The notes: generated by a model from the letters alone, not told the origin. Numbered from the stretch's first letter, positions 35,917 through 49,246 are shown. The stretch is DNA of 64,000 bases from Alisma plantago-aquatica (GCA_963693085.1 OY856410.1:1328172304-1328236303); one strand, 5' to 3'. Translations and numbers: made by a program.

Positions 35917-36190
35917 TAAACACTTAGTAGCTACAAACCATCCATATTCGTTTTTGTTCTAGGTGACATGGACAAGATTAATAAAATAATCAAACTACAT
36001 TAGGTAATATTCTTAAATAAGAACAAACAATACATCATAGCTATTTTACACAAGGAAACTAGTCATATACATACATAAAACCCACATACCTGAGTTCAAA
36101 GATTCATTGTAAATCCTTGATCATCTAGATAATTTGGTCATCACATGATTGATAAAAATAATCATCATTAATACATGGTTCTCCATTATT
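35917..36190. repeat. Host tandem-duplicated sequence, unit B (without insertion)
   Basis: It runs TAAACACTTAGTAGCTAC, GGTGACATGG, ACTACATTAGGTAATATTC, AAGAACAAACAATACATCA and so on without interruption. It is collinear with both flanks of the Athila element and so serves as an empty-site copy. Confidence 0.85.
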
Positions 36191-38086
36191 CTTGATATTT
36201 AGGTACAATTAGGGTTTTAGTCTAAACCTAGATTCAGTTGATCTAAAACATGTTTTTGGTACTTTATATTGATTAGGAGGATAGATTTAGTCTCTGGTTC
36301 AAGTTTCATATTTTTCTAATGTTTGTTCTATTTTGTAACTAATATGAGACTAAAAGCATTTGGTTTGATATTAATGAGGAAAGACCTAATAATTTGGCAT
36401 AATAATTCAGTAAATGTTCATATTTTGGTTACACATGATATTAGGGTTCAAAATGATTTTTCTCACATTTTATCCCCATTTCTTATTAATTATTCTAGTA
36501 AACTAACACTAAAGAGAGCATTAATCTCTAAATTAGATACCATTAATAATAATGTCCCAAATGTCTGATCAAAGGTTTCATAATAAATATGACATTTTTT
36601 TGAACTATGGATATATTTTTTGGGTATTTATCGTCTAAGGTATCTATTTTTAATGCATTTTCTAAGAAGATGTCATTTTGTAGATATGAAAAGTATTCTA
36701 CCTTGCCATATCCTGAGGTGGCGACCCTTAATTGGTCTGTGATGGAAGACTCATCGCACAGCCTTGGTTAGTTTAGTTGGGATAAGATAGGATGATATTT
36801 TTGTGATGACCCACCAGTTAGTTACCTTGGACCCATCTGCTTCCTTGTCCCTCTTTCTACACATTTTTTGCAACATGTTCTTCCATTAAGGTTCTGATTA
36901 GCACTATGAGGAGAAGGAATGACAAGACCTATCTTGAAAAGAGATTTTTGTGGTAGGAAATATCATTGTTGGTTCCTTCATGGAGGTATTATGCATCGAG
37001 GAGAGGAGGGTGGTGGGAAAAGGGGAATCTGGGGCTCAAAGCTGTCCCATATGTGGGATAGAGCACAACTCCATGGATGTAGGTGTTTTCTTCTTGTGCA
37101 CTCTTTCACCCTAGAGAAGACACAAAGACAGTCATCTCTCCTCTAGAAATGTGAGTGAAGAGTCCACTCATGCGGTGAAGCCTGAATTTGTACTCCTAAT
37201 CTCTACTTCTCCTGGCCATGTCTTCAATCTATTGAATCATGGTGGAGATTTGGTAGAACTAGGGACATCTCTTCTTTAGATTTGGGTTTCTTGATGACCT
37301 TAAAAGGACTCATCTGTTGTTCCTTCATCCTTCGGCCTACAACTTGTAGTAGAGAATATTAGGGAGCATGTGGCTTGTCCTCTCATCTGTATGAGCCATT
37401 TTTTGTGATCTAAGAATCACTGAGTAGCCACTGAGTAGCCCCGAAAATGGTGGATCCAACTAATTTCAGATGTTGTGTGAGATTTGATATTAGCATGGTT
37501 GTTGTTAATTGGATTACTATCTGAGGTCCTCTCCTTATGACTATGTTTCAAGGTAGGATATGGAGTCAGGGCTGTCAGATCCTAACAACCTCCCAAGAGT
37601 GAGTGTGATGAGGCCATGCCACCAGGGTTTGGGTCATGCCCATGAAAAAGGAGAATAAGTCAGCATGACACCAAGATTTATCTCAACCTATATTCTAAAT
37701 GTCTAAAAGACCAAAGTTCGAATATATATATATATATATATATATCATTAACATATTCAACTTCAAATTGTTAGATCTCCTTACAACAAACTCTAAACAT
37801 CTTGAAATTTTATATATAGGCTCAAGATATCCTAAAATGTCTTCTACAAATGTTTGAGGCACAAAATCCATTACTTGGTCATGAAATAAATTCTCTAAAC
37901 AAGCTTATAGTAGGTGCATAAAACTTGAATTCAACTTAGAAAAAAATAACATCTTGATCTGATAATTTCAACATTACTAGTTATGATGCTAACATACCAA
38001 GGCTTATGAATTCAACACTTGAGTTCATTGTGACTCCTAAATGGAACTGTTAGCCTCAAGTACAAAGTTGGATAATCAATAGCTAT
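36191..38086. other. Degenerate repeat-like DNA without genes
   Basis: The part around 36190-36400 (TTTAGGTACAATTAGGGTTTTAG, GGTTCAAGTTTCATAT) resembles antisense Tekay-like LTR text at 40920-41060, so it may be an old LTR fragment. The 75-codon frame at 36919-37146 is not recognised. A short TA repeat lies at 37723-37745. I see nothing else supportable. Confidence 0.4.
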
Positions 38087-40026
38087 TGTAAGGAGTGGGA
38101 TCCACTCCCTAATAAAAGTAAATTTGAATAATAAAATATCCATTCCAAACACATTCAAAGGTATGCTGGAATAGGTGCAAAATTTTCAAATTTCAATAAA
38201 TGGTATTCAAAACAATAAAAGTGTAGCAGCAAAATAAAAATAACTGATAATATTCAACTTCAATAAAAGATTACATAAGTATATCAAAATATCCCATTAG
38301 GGTTTACAACAAGATACAACAAAAAGGATCTAAATAGATGGAAGTCTAAACCACTTCAAATCTTGTCTCTAGAGCAACATATCCAACAGCTAGGTCCGTG
38401 CCCAAAGCTATGTTCTCGTGGTTCAACTCAACAACTTGTCCTAACCTGGGTGGTTGGGAGAGCACCCAATAAAAGGGAAAGGAAAACAAAGTATGTGTCA
38501 ACATTATGAACAAGTATAAAAGATAAGTACATAACATGAAACATAAAGATATTGAATCATCATAAGACAAGAAGGCTAAGAGAATGAGGCATAATCAAAT
38601 AGATGCTTGCCATAACAAAAATATAACAAAAGAATTGCATGCATGATTAATATTGACTACATTAACTAAGTAGGGTTGAGACACCTACCAAACCTTCAAC
38701 CTATAGGTGAGGGGGGAATTAATACATTCCCCATCACCTATACAAATTTTATAGGGGAGAAATAACACATTCCCCAGGGGGAGAATAAGATGTTCCCCAA
38801 TGAAAATTAACATGCCCTAACTATGGGTGGTTGTACATAAGTACCACTACTATATCTAAATAGTCTAATAAAATCATCATGCTAGAAAATAATCCATGGA
38901 AAGTAATAGCATCACATAAGTAGAACACAATAGTGGGGTACCAAGACCTAAGAAAGAATATCTCAATTATGATTTTGAGGCTATTTGAATAAGAGAAGTA
39001 TTAATAAAGGAAATAGGGTTCTTTAAAGCCCCATTAGGGAAAATATGATTGGTTCACAATTATCCCAACTTAGGTTGTAAGGAATGCACATACCTCTCAT
39101 AAGATTTCAACTACCAACTTTCATCACTTTATTGAGTCCAAGATCAACTTTTCCTATTTCCAATGTATAACCATGTATTAGTGTAGGTTATATGCATTAA
39201 TGTAAAGAAAACCCTTATTTTTGATTTTTTGAGCAAAGCCTCAATTTAGATTGTAAAAATTTCACTATTGATCTTATTATGTTCTCCAGATTAAGAAAAC
39301 AAATAATTTGTATATTTTGGAGTTATGATGATTAAGATGTATTTTTATGTTTTTTATGCATTAAATTCATTTTACAAAAATAATCCTTTGTCAAACCATG
39401 AAATCATACCTTGAAAATATTTTTATTAGATAGAGATTAATTTTCCAATTCCAAAACATATTTATTTGTCAAATTTGGATAAGCAGATTAGAAGATATGA
39501 ATTTTTCAATACTAACCAATAGGAAATTACCACATCATCAAACTGATCGAGATAATTAAAGAGAGAGGGAGAGGGAGAAAGCACCATTTGACCCAAGATC
39601 CGATTTGTAGTTGCATAGCTACCAAACTAGAGCATCTAGAGAATGTAAAACGTCAAGAAACCAAAACCCTAGAAGAACATGGTAAATAGAGATGGAGATC
39701 ATCAATTTAAACATAGAAGCATGAGTTTTAAGCATGTAGTAAGAAATATATGAGAAGGTGGTTAACACAACTTGCCACTAGGAAGGTAAGAAGGTCCAAA
39801 AAGAAAGGATCCCAAGATTAGAAGGTATGGTTGCTCCAAGCCAAGATCCTTTCTTGATCAAAGATCACCTTCTCTGCTTTCGAGGTGCAAACCCTAGCAA
39901 AAGAGCATGGTGATGAGTTGTTTCAGGGTTCAAGGTGGAGTTTTACCCTGGAAGGTCATGGTTCTGACCTGGAAGAAGATGGGAGGAATACTAACAACAC
40001 GAAAATAGGGAAGGAAAGGAGGATAC
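38087..40026 (-). repeat. Antisense Tekay-like LTR, left part (tentative start)
   Basis: It starts at TGTAAGGAGTGGG by analogy with the TGT starts of related LTRs; this boundary is not confirmed by a TSD. It continues at 47724 after the insertion of the 40027-47718 element and ends in TCACA at 49246, just before an antisense chromovirus PPT. The total would be about 3.46 kb, close to the 3.3-kb LTRs at 16788 and 28299. Confidence 0.55.
40022..40026. other. Target-site duplication GATAC, left
   Basis: GATAC precedes the LTR and recurs at 47719-47723. Confidence 0.9.
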
Positions 40027-40629
40027 TATCACAGAACTAAAATCCCAGTCCCATGAACCAAACGTATACCAAAGGCGAAATGCGGAAGCGTAAAGCTTAG
40101 CACACATGAACAGATAAGAAGATACAAGCACCAACATAATCTCAACAATCAACAAGATATATTAAGCAACATCATTATATTACATGATTTGAATTACATA
40201 TTCAAGAGTCACTTTGTACAAGTCTGCTCATGTATACTATATATGGATCTTACAATAAGTACACCTAGCAAGCCCATCAACCTTCTAGCCATCTCTGAAC
40301 CTAAAAACAACATATGAGAAATGGGTCAACACACGAGGTGTTGAGTATGGGGCTGAAAGATACACATATATATAAGCTTTGCATAAATTTGAAAAGATTT
40401 CAAGATTAAACGAACAAGAATTAACATGTTAATTGTTTAACAAATGCGAAACCATATTTTATGTCATTTCACTCCATTATACCAACAATATCAAACATGT
40501 TTAAGGCCTTTGACCAACTTCCCGTCGGAAGGGTCCGTAAGGGTGCTCAAGCTTAGCTAACCCTTTTATACGAGAGGGACCTCAAGGTCGTAACCAAGAG
40601 CCCTTTATCAACAATATTATAATGGAGTT

Positions 40630-40672
<43 letters not shown>

Positions 40673-42825
40673 CAAGTTATAAAATAGACGAAGTAAACAT
40701 CGAGTATGACATAGCAATACTACATGGCAATATTTGAGAAATAGACAAACAAGCATATAATATATGTCTTTTCAAGCAAGAAAGCAATAGTCATATAACT
40801 AGATAAGGCCCTTACCTGATTCAGAGATTTCACAACCTAACATATCCTTCACCATCTAGCCATATGCCAAACTTGATTAACAACAAGATTACATATATAC
40901 ATTAGATTCTCATCATTACCCTAATTAGGTGCATTTTAGGGTTTTGGCCAAGGTGGGTTCCACGTTGCTTATTGGTTCATTATATGATATTGTGCTGATC
41001 TAGAGGTCATCATGATGGTGTGGTTCAAGTTTCGTGCCATTATGACGTTCCATGCACTTTCTATAATCATAACAAGGTTGAAGGTATTTACATGCATTCT
41101 AGGGTCAAAAGACTCACAATAGAGCAAACAAGGTCAAAGATCACCAATGAAAAAGAGCCAAGCATAAGGGATGGTTTAGATCAGCAACATAAGGTCATAA
41201 GAAATATATTCCAAAATAGGTGTTTGTCCATTAGAAGCAAGATCAGCAATCTAGGCAAAGTTCAACATTATAGTCCAAAATAGGCACATATGTACAAAAA
41301 GGGTCATGATGAACAATAGTGAGAGTAGGACCTTCATTTAGTTCAAGTATATATCACGAGCACTGATTTAAGGATCGGGGGTAAACTGAGCATCAAGATC
41401 CAATCATTAATCATAATCATGTGTTAAGCATATTCAAAGTAGTTAAAGGTTTCATCTTTAGCAATATAAGGAAACTAGAAGAAGATTCAGGTTCTGGAAA
41501 TAAGCTCATGTTGTAGGTCTTTTTGAGTTGATCGATTTGATATATAATTCTGCTATATTTGGCCTTAAAATGAGGATGTTATGATTTTTGTAAATTCCTC
41601 ATCGAAACCATATGGATTCTGATTGATAGCGTTACCATGATTATGTAGAGGATCCTGGCCGTTGATACAAGATCGGGTGGCCTTCTTGGGCATCATCTGC
41701 ACCCTCCCAGGGTGTGAGTCGCAATTGGGTCGGCCACTCCATGGCCCATGGACATCCGATCCAGACTCCTCTCTTGACCCAGGGCTCGGGCGGTTGCTGT
41801 TCATCTTCCCCAATCGCGTGACCCCTGTTCTTGTGCAGGAACAGAGTGGAAACAGGGGATGACGCTCAGGTCTCCCTCAGCAACCACAGAACCACCAAAA
41901 GCTCGAGGCAAGGCAAGGTCGGGGTAGGCATGGTCTTGGGCGCGCTGTTGCGGCCCATTTTCATCTTCAAGGACAAGACCCTGCCGTGGGGGATTTGGCC
42001 ACCGGCTTGGTAGGTCGACGGCTTCTGCTCTAGCCTTGCCTCATCGGCACCTTCCGCAGCGGAAAGAGGCTCGAGGTGGGGGTTGTGGATCTGGGTACAT
42101 CAGCCACCAGGGTTCGCCACCGTGCTGGCCTCCAGGCATAGATCGGGAGGGGCAGCCACCTTGGTAGCCCCTTGCCACCTGCGGTGCAGCCCTTGCCGCC
42201 ATGCAGGGAGGAGAGGGGAAACGCGGCTAAAGGAAAGAAGAAACCAATAATATGAACAAAGGCTTGATGAGAGGGGTTTATAATCAGATCAAGAGCACTA
42301 GGGTTTGGATTCCAAGCAATTAAGAGCTTTCCTCGTTGCCCGATTTGGCTGAAGGCGGCAGACGCTCTTCCTAGTCCAGCGATCTTTCCCAAAACAGAAG
42401 AGGGGAGGAGGGCAAACAACTGCGCCCTGATTTGTATTTGGGCCCAAAAAGGTTCCAAAATCCAAATAACATAATACATTAGATGGAGGCATTCAAATAG
42501 TCATATCTAATGATTTATAATCCTGATTTAGGTGATTTTTGGGCTACTAGATTTGTATTCGAGTCCTCTAGAACACGATACAAAATTTTTGTCAAGGAGA
42601 GTTTATTGAAGTAGGTTCTACATATATAATAATATGGTGACACATTGAAGTGTGGAACTTAGCTCGAAAAGGTCAATTAATGTCAAACATCTCAAATGAT
42701 CATTGGTGCGACTAAAAGGAAGTATAACCATACTCAAACTATGTAATTGATATTCAATTGAGTATAAGTCACTTGATGAGAGAGGAAGAGTACAATAAAG
42801 GAGAGAGAAAATCGAGGTTGTCACA
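40027..42825 (-). repeat. LTR A (3' LTR on the minus strand)
   Basis: About 2799 bp. The terminal TG is mutated to TA at its left end (TATCAC against TGTCAC). It contains a 40-bp TA tract at 40631-40670, absent from LTR B except for a short TATATATG. A GC-rich part at 41640-42430 lies around and downstream of a minus-strand TATA box. Confidence 0.95.
42277..42282 (-). promoter_or_regulatory. TATA box candidate of LTR A
   Basis: Minus-strand TATAAACCCCTCTCATCAAG is typical of Tekay-type LTR promoters, and the same sequence is in LTR B. Confidence 0.5.
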
Positions 42826-42862
42826 TCCTTCCCTCCTTATAAGGAATTTTGTCCCCAAAATT
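42826..42862 (-). other. Polypurine tract region, antisense
   Basis: The minus strand reads TTTTGGGGACAAAATTCCTT, then ATAAGGAGGGAAGGA up to the LTR, the same arrangement as at 28262-28298. Confidence 0.9.
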
Positions 42863-44933
42863 CAACCAAGATCATAGTTAAGAGTCAAGCCAATATCCAT
42901 CGAGTCTAGGTATCCAACCATGGTCATCAAGGCATTTCACATGATGGAGGCACACTAGATTATCCTCATCAAGGGTGTACTCATCTCGGCTATATACATA
43001 TTACTTATTGTTCCATCATAATGTGACGTCATCATGGAATTAGGGTTTACCCATCCTTTAGTATCCATATATCAGGGTTTTTGTACTAATCTTCATACAC
43101 AACCAGGGTGTATTATCAAAATCTATGTTTATCAATTCTTATTGGACATGTTCACGATCATGACTTATAAAAGTGATCACCACAGGACGTGTAGAATTCA
43201 TCATTATACTATATTTTATGCATATTTTTAGTCCAAAATTTCTACCAACTCTAATCGATTACATTCATTACTTTTAATTTCAAAATTAGAATTAAACAAT
43301 TTATTCATCATGTTTATTTATGATCCAAGAGCATCGAAATCTCGAGTTAATCCCCCCCCCCCCCGTTTTTTTTTTGGGTATGATATTAGGCATGGTACTC
43401 CTGATTATGCAAGGTAAAATCTCTAGACATCATCATATCCAGCTCATGATTTCAAGGATACATCTTTTACGTATAGTATGATTTCATACTAGGTCTATCT
43501 CATGAGAGTGGCTCATCTAGCATATATCGGTTTTTAAACATAAGTGAGATATTTCATGTATGAAGCATCATTCGAGGAACAACATTGTCATCAACCTTGA
43601 GGTTTTGTAATCTTTCTCACTTGTATCTAGAAAGAGCTTCAAGCCACTCAAGCTAAGACATATATGTGTCCAACAAGACATGTTAACCACAACCATCTAC
43701 CCATAACAAAAATTTCTACCCACCTTTCGAGAAACAAGGGCAACCACTAGATTCCTTTATATGTAACTACTAACCCGAGTATGATGCTCATAATGGATAT
43801 CACACATCATCTTGGTTCCTGGGACATCTCCCTCACCTATATATCAAGCATCAAATATTCAATTGCCTCCTTTCTCTAGGGTTAGATATTTTCATAGGAC
43901 ATCTAGGGTTCAACATTTTCAAGGCAACCACACATTAGGTCACTCAACTCATATACTTAGAAGTATTCTAGCTAGGGACTCATCATCAAGTATTTCATCA
44001 TTCCTATTTTTCAACATTTCAAATATTTTGGAGTTTAGGTACTCTAAGCTTTTCCCGATACGGGTCATCTCATATCAACATGTCTTCCTATTCATATGTC
44101 GCATGCTAGAGGTCTTCCTTTGTATAGAGATTGAGGCCTGTGTTGGTCTCGAACCATATATCATATCTCCACACATACAAGACTAGGTACAAGCAAGCAT
44201 GTCCACCCACTAGCTATGTTTAGCACATCAACCAAGTGGTATGTATCATACAAGGTGCTAGGTTTAGCTAGGGTTGCATCATCAAACTACTTGGCCTTCT
44301 CAAGGTCAAACTTGGGTCTTATAAATATCAACATCATCATCAACATCAAGATTGACATTAACATCATTATCATTATCATCACTATCAACACTATCTTAGG
44401 TTATCTAGGCTACTCACTAGCCTAACCTTTATCATGGCTCTAGACAACTCTAGATACTAAAACTATCATCTAAACTCTCATCTAGACTTGATGTTACATC
44501 TCTTTCTCTTAGGGTGCATGGAAACTCACTGCCTTTCTGCGTGTGGCAACATTTTTCATATGTATATATAATAATACTTGAAATATGTTTTCTCCAACGT
44601 TTAAATAGGTGATGAAAACCACCATACTCCATTCGAATAAAACCAAAACCAAAATGAGTTATCACACTCATTAGGCAGTCTAGTATCATGACACCTAGAG
44701 AACTAGTAAGAACATGGTGCACACTTGTGTAGACATCCTAAGCACATGTCGTGAATCATGTCTAGGGAGGTAACTTACACAAGTCTACACCTAGTTCTAG
44801 AACATCTAGGTTCTATCCTAGAGGCTAAGTCAACCTAATCCACAAGGATATTATTAAGTTTCTAGGGTTGAGATGTAAGGTAAGTTTCGTTTGTGTTTCA
44901 TGTGAGCAATGTTTGGTGTAGTTATTGTTCATT
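42863..44933 (-). other. Internal noncoding region of the young Tekay-like element
   Basis: No gag, protease, reverse transcriptase or chromodomain motif in either strand. It includes a homopolymer pair, C13 (43352-43364) then T10 (43366-43375), and an imperfect ATC-type repeat at about 44325-44395. The 124-codon frame at 43812-44186 is not recognised and lies on the wrong strand for the element. Confidence 0.7.
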
Positions 44934-44944
44934 CTCTGATACCA
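44934..44944 (-). other. Primer-binding site, initiator tRNA-Met, antisense
   Basis: Plus-strand CTCTGATACCA, which is TGGTATCAGAG on the element strand, two bases inside the 5' LTR. Confidence 0.9.
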
Positions 44945-44946
44945 TC

Positions 44947-47718
44947 TGTCACGGAACCGAAATCCCAGTCCCATGAACCAAACGTATACCAAAGGTGAAA
45001 TGCGGAAGCGTAAAGCTTAGCACACATGAACAGATAACAAGATACACGCACCAACATAATCTCAACAATCAACAAGATATATTAAGCAACATCATTATAT
45101 TACATGAATTGAATTACATATTCAAGAGTCACTTTGTACAAGTCTGCTCATGTATACTATATCTGGATCTTACAACAAGTACACCTAGCAAGCCCATCAA
45201 CCTTCTAGCCATCTCTGAACCTAAAAACAACATATGAGAAATGGGTCAACACACGAGGTGTTGAGTATGGGGCTGAAAGATACACACATATATAAGCTTT
45301 GCATAATTTTGAAAAGATTTCAAGATTAAACGAACAAGAATAAACATGTTAATTTTTTAACAAATCTGAAACCATATTTTATGTCATTTCACTCCATTAT
45401 ACCAACAATATCAAACATGTTTAAGGCCTTTGACCAACTTCCCGTCGGAAGGGTCCGTAAGGGTGCTCAAGCTTAGCTAACCCTTTTATACGAGAGGGAC
45501 CTCAAGGTCATAACCAAGAGCCCTTTATCAACAATATTATAATGGAGTTCCATATATATATGTGTGTTCAAGTTATAAAATAGATGAAGCAAACATCGAG
45601 TATGACATAGCAATACTACATGGCAATATTTGAGAAAATAGACAAACAAGCATATAATATATGTCTTTTCAAGCAAGAAAGCGGTAGTCATATAGATAAG
45701 GGCCATACATGATTCAAAGATTTCACAACCTAACATATCCTTCACCGTCTAGCCATATGCCAAACTTGATTAACAACAAGATTACATATATACATTAGAT
45801 TCTCATCATTACCCTAATTAGGTGCATTGTAGGGTTTTGGCCAAGGTGGGTTCCATGTTGCTTATTGGTTCATTATATGATATTGTGCTGATCTAGAGGT
45901 CATCATGATGGTGTGGTTCAAGTTTCATGCCATTATGACGTTCCATGAACTTTCTATAATCATAACAAGGTTTATGGTATTTACATGCATTCTAGGGTCA
46001 AAAGACTCACAATAGAGCAAACAAGGTCAAAGATCACCAATGAAAAAGAGCCAAGCATAAGGGATGGTTTAGATCAACAACATAAGGTCATAAGAAATAT
46101 ATTCCAAAATAGGTGTTTGTCCATTAGAAGCAAGATTAGCAATCTAGGCAAAGTTCAACATTATAGTCCAAAATAGGCACATATGTATAAAAAGGGTCAT
46201 GATGAACAATAGTGAGAGTAGGACCTTCATTTAGTTCAAGTATATATCATGAGCACTGATTTAAGGATCAGGGGTAAACTGAGCATCAAGATCCAATCAT
46301 TAATCATAATCATGTGTTAAGCATATTCAAAGTAGTCAAAGGTTACATATTTAGCAATATAAGGAAACTAGAAGAAGATTCAGGTTCTGGAAATAAGCTC
46401 ATGTTGTAGGTCTTTTCGATTTGATCGATTTGATATATAATTCTGCTATATTTGGCCTTAAAATGAGGAAGTTATGATTTTTGTAAATTCCACATTGAAA
46501 CCATATGGATTCGGATTGATAGCGTTACCATGATTATGTTGTGGATCCTGGCCGTTGATGCAAGATCGGGCGGCCTGCATGGGCGTCATATGCACCCTCC
46601 CAGGGTGTGATTCGCAATTGGGCCGGCCACTCCATGGCCCATGGACATCCGATCCAGAGCACTCTCTTGACCCAGGCCTCGGGCGGTTGCTGTTCATCTT
46701 CCCCAATCGCGTGACCCCTGTTCTTGCGCAGGAACAGAGTGGAAACAGGGGACGACGCTCAGGTCTCCCTCAGCAACCACGACACCTCTAGAAGCTCGAG
46801 GCAAGGCAAGGTCGGGGTAGGCATGGTCTTGGGCGCGCTGTTGTGGCCCGTTTTCATCTTCAAGGACAAGACCCTGCCGTGGGGGATTTGGCCACCGGCT
46901 TGGCAGGTCGACGACTTCTGCTCTAGCCTTGCCTCATCGGCACCTTCCGCAGCGGCAAGAGGCTCGAGGAGGGGGTTGTGGTTCTGGGTACATCGGCCAC
47001 CAGGGTTTGCCACCGTGCTGGCCTCCAGGCATAGATCAGGAGGGGCAGCCACCTTGGTAGCCCCTTGCCACCTGCAGCACAACCCTTGCCGCCAGGCAGG
47101 GAGGAGAGGGGAAACGCGGCTAAAGGAAAGAAGAAACCAATAATATGAACAAAGGCTTGATGAGAGGGGTTTATAATCAGATCAAGAGCACTAGGGTTTG
47201 GATTCCAAGCAATTAAGAGCTTTCCTCGTTGCCCGATTTGGCTGAAGGCGGCAGGCGCTCTTCCTAGTCCAGCGATCTTTCCCAAAACAGAGGAGGGGAG
47301 GAGGGCAAATAACTGGGCCCTGATTTGTATTTGGGCCCAAAAAGGTTCCAAAATCCAAATAACATAATACATTAGATGGAGGCATTCAAATAGTCATATC
47401 TAATGATTTATAATCCTGATTTAGGTGATTTTTGGGCTACTAGATTTGTATTCGAGTCCTGTAGAACGTAATACCCAATTTTTGTCAAGGAAAGTTTATT
47501 GAAGTAGGTTCTATATATATAATAATATGGTGACACATTGAAGTGTGGAACTTAGCTCGAAAAGGTCAATTAATGTCAAACATCTCAAATGATCATTGGT
47601 GCGACTAAAAGGAAGTATAACCATAATCAAACTATGTAATTGATATTCAATTGAGAATAAGTCACTTGATGAGAGAGGAAGAGCACAATAAAGGAGAGAG
47701 AAAATCGAGGTTGTCACA
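44947..47718 (-). repeat. LTR B (5' LTR on the minus strand)
   Basis: 2772 bp, plus-strand TGTCACGGAACC to GAGGTTGTCACA. Nearly identical to LTR A apart from the TA-tract length and scattered substitutions. A 149-codon minus-strand frame (46923-47372) is also present in LTR A (42030-42479). Confidence 0.95.
47170..47175 (-). promoter_or_regulatory. TATA box candidate of LTR B
   Basis: Same TATAAACCCC context as in LTR A. As the 5' LTR, this copy would drive the element RNA leftward. Confidence 0.5.
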
Positions 47719-47723
47719 GATAC

Positions 47724-49246
47724 TTACTAGTTTTGGTCAAAATCACAAAGGAGGAGCTTAAGAAATCCTAAATATAGAAAATTTGGAACCCTAGGAGCCT
47801 TCTTCACCAAGGTAGGCACCTTATATTACCTTAGGACAGCACCTTCATGGCCAGATAGAGTAGTAGTTATGCCCTAAGCTAGAGCAAAGAAAGAAGAGCA
47901 ACAATTTTCGAATTTGGAGTTGGGAAGGGTTAGATATGGCTATATAAAGAAAGAGGTCAAGTATGAGGTGTCTATGAGACTTCCCATGTATCATTTATAA
48001 GGGTGTCCATGCACGTGAAAGCCTTTATGGATAAGTAATAAGTCAAGCATGAGGTGTCAAGTTACTTTCCATGTGTCCAATGTTAAGGGTGCCTATGGAC
48101 ATGCAAACCTTTTTGGATAAGGAAGAAGTCAAGCATGAGGTGTCCACGAAGCTTTCCATGTGTCCTTAGCCTAGGGATTTCTTTTCCATGAAAGAGGAAA
48201 GCTCATAGAGGCTTCTTGAATATCAAATGTCATTTTATGGACACTTATAGTTCATCCCAAACGACCTTAAATCAAAGAAATAACCGCATTGGTTGATAGT
48301 TTTTAAAGATGAGCTCACTTATAAAGAGGGTAATCCCTATAATGCCTTTGTAAAGTAACACCTTCAAACAAAGGTTCAACTAGGCATCCTATGGTTCAAA
48401 AACGTGATAATTGTAAGGGAATATATAAGGATTATAATGCATGTGGCAATTTTCAAAGAAAACCTCCCAATTGGGTAAATTGTAGAAAAGTCCAGACTGT
48501 ACCTAAAATTGCATAACTTGCACAAACAACATCCAAATTTGGTGAAACTTCATATACAAGTTATCTTTGATGTATTGAATACAAATTTGACATTATTGCC
48601 ATATTTTGAAGTTTTATAATCACATTATTCATTAATTATGCCTTTTACTCATTTTCTCTCTCCTAAACTTATCCTAATATTTCAAGGTTGTCCAAATAGA
48701 TGAAATTTGACATGTAGGCTAATTTTGATATGTAGATTTCGAATTTGAAGTTTGTTTCCACTTTTGAGACTTCTTTTTATGAGATATGTCATATGGCCCA
48801 TTAACGGCCATTATCTAAATTATTCATCCAATTAAGTTGCTTATCTTCATATTACCACCAAAATGAGTTATGTGGCATATTTTATGTATCCATTATAAAC
48901 CTAAGATTAATGTTAGAACATTAGGTTACATTAAAGTGTTCTATACATGCATTAGCTCATTGGGGTTATACTAAACATATATTTAGGTCTAACCTTCAAC
49001 TTGTTTAGCTAAGTCCAAAATGTCAACTTCTAGGGTAGGGTCTGAGATCTAGTATGTTATAGTTATTCATCATGATTGAAGTCGATTTAGTATAGTAATC
49101 TTTAATTGCATTTTCAGTTACAATTTTGGGTGAAAATAGTCCATAAATGAGTAAATATTTTCAAATTTAGGTCAACCACCTATACAACATTCATGGTCCT
49201 CAAATATTATATCGGGTATCAAAACCCTAAAATCAGTGTCATCACA
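47724..49246 (-). repeat. Antisense Tekay-like LTR, right part
   Basis: It continues the LTR interrupted at 40026 and ends TCATCACA. At about 47944-48167 it contains three tandem units of about 87 bp sharing GTCAAGCATGAGGTGTC and CCATGTGTCC. Confidence 0.6.
47944..48167. repeat. Tandem repeat, about 87 bp times three
   Basis: Units start near 47951, 48039 and 48125 with GTCAAGTATGAGGTGTC or GTCAAGCATGAGGTGTC, each followed by a CCATGTGTCC-like end and a GGGTGTCCATG-like block. Confidence 0.7.

Larger units (their letters stand above)
40027..47718 (-). mobile_element. Young non-autonomous Tekay/Del-like element
   Basis: It has two nearly identical LTRs (40027-42825 and 44947-47718), TSD GATAC, an antisense PBS (44934-44944) and an antisense PPT region (42826-42860). 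In a hand comparison of the first 250 aligned LTR bases I count about eight differences, so it is much younger than the other paired elements here. The 2121-bp internal region has no gag or pol, giving a large-LTR, no-protein design like the 16788-31608 element. Confidence 0.95.

Noticed and set aside
36919..37146. 75-codon plus-strand frame in non-element DNA
   Set aside because: No start context, homology or splicing signal that I can support; treated as chance.
41662..42013. GC-rich plus-strand frames in LTR A as a captured host gene
   Set aside because: They are part of the LTR in both copies, run opposite to the element's transcription and match no family I know.
44325..44425. 69-codon Ile/Asn-rich frame as a small protein
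   Set aside because: It is translated imperfect ATC/ATT microsatellite.
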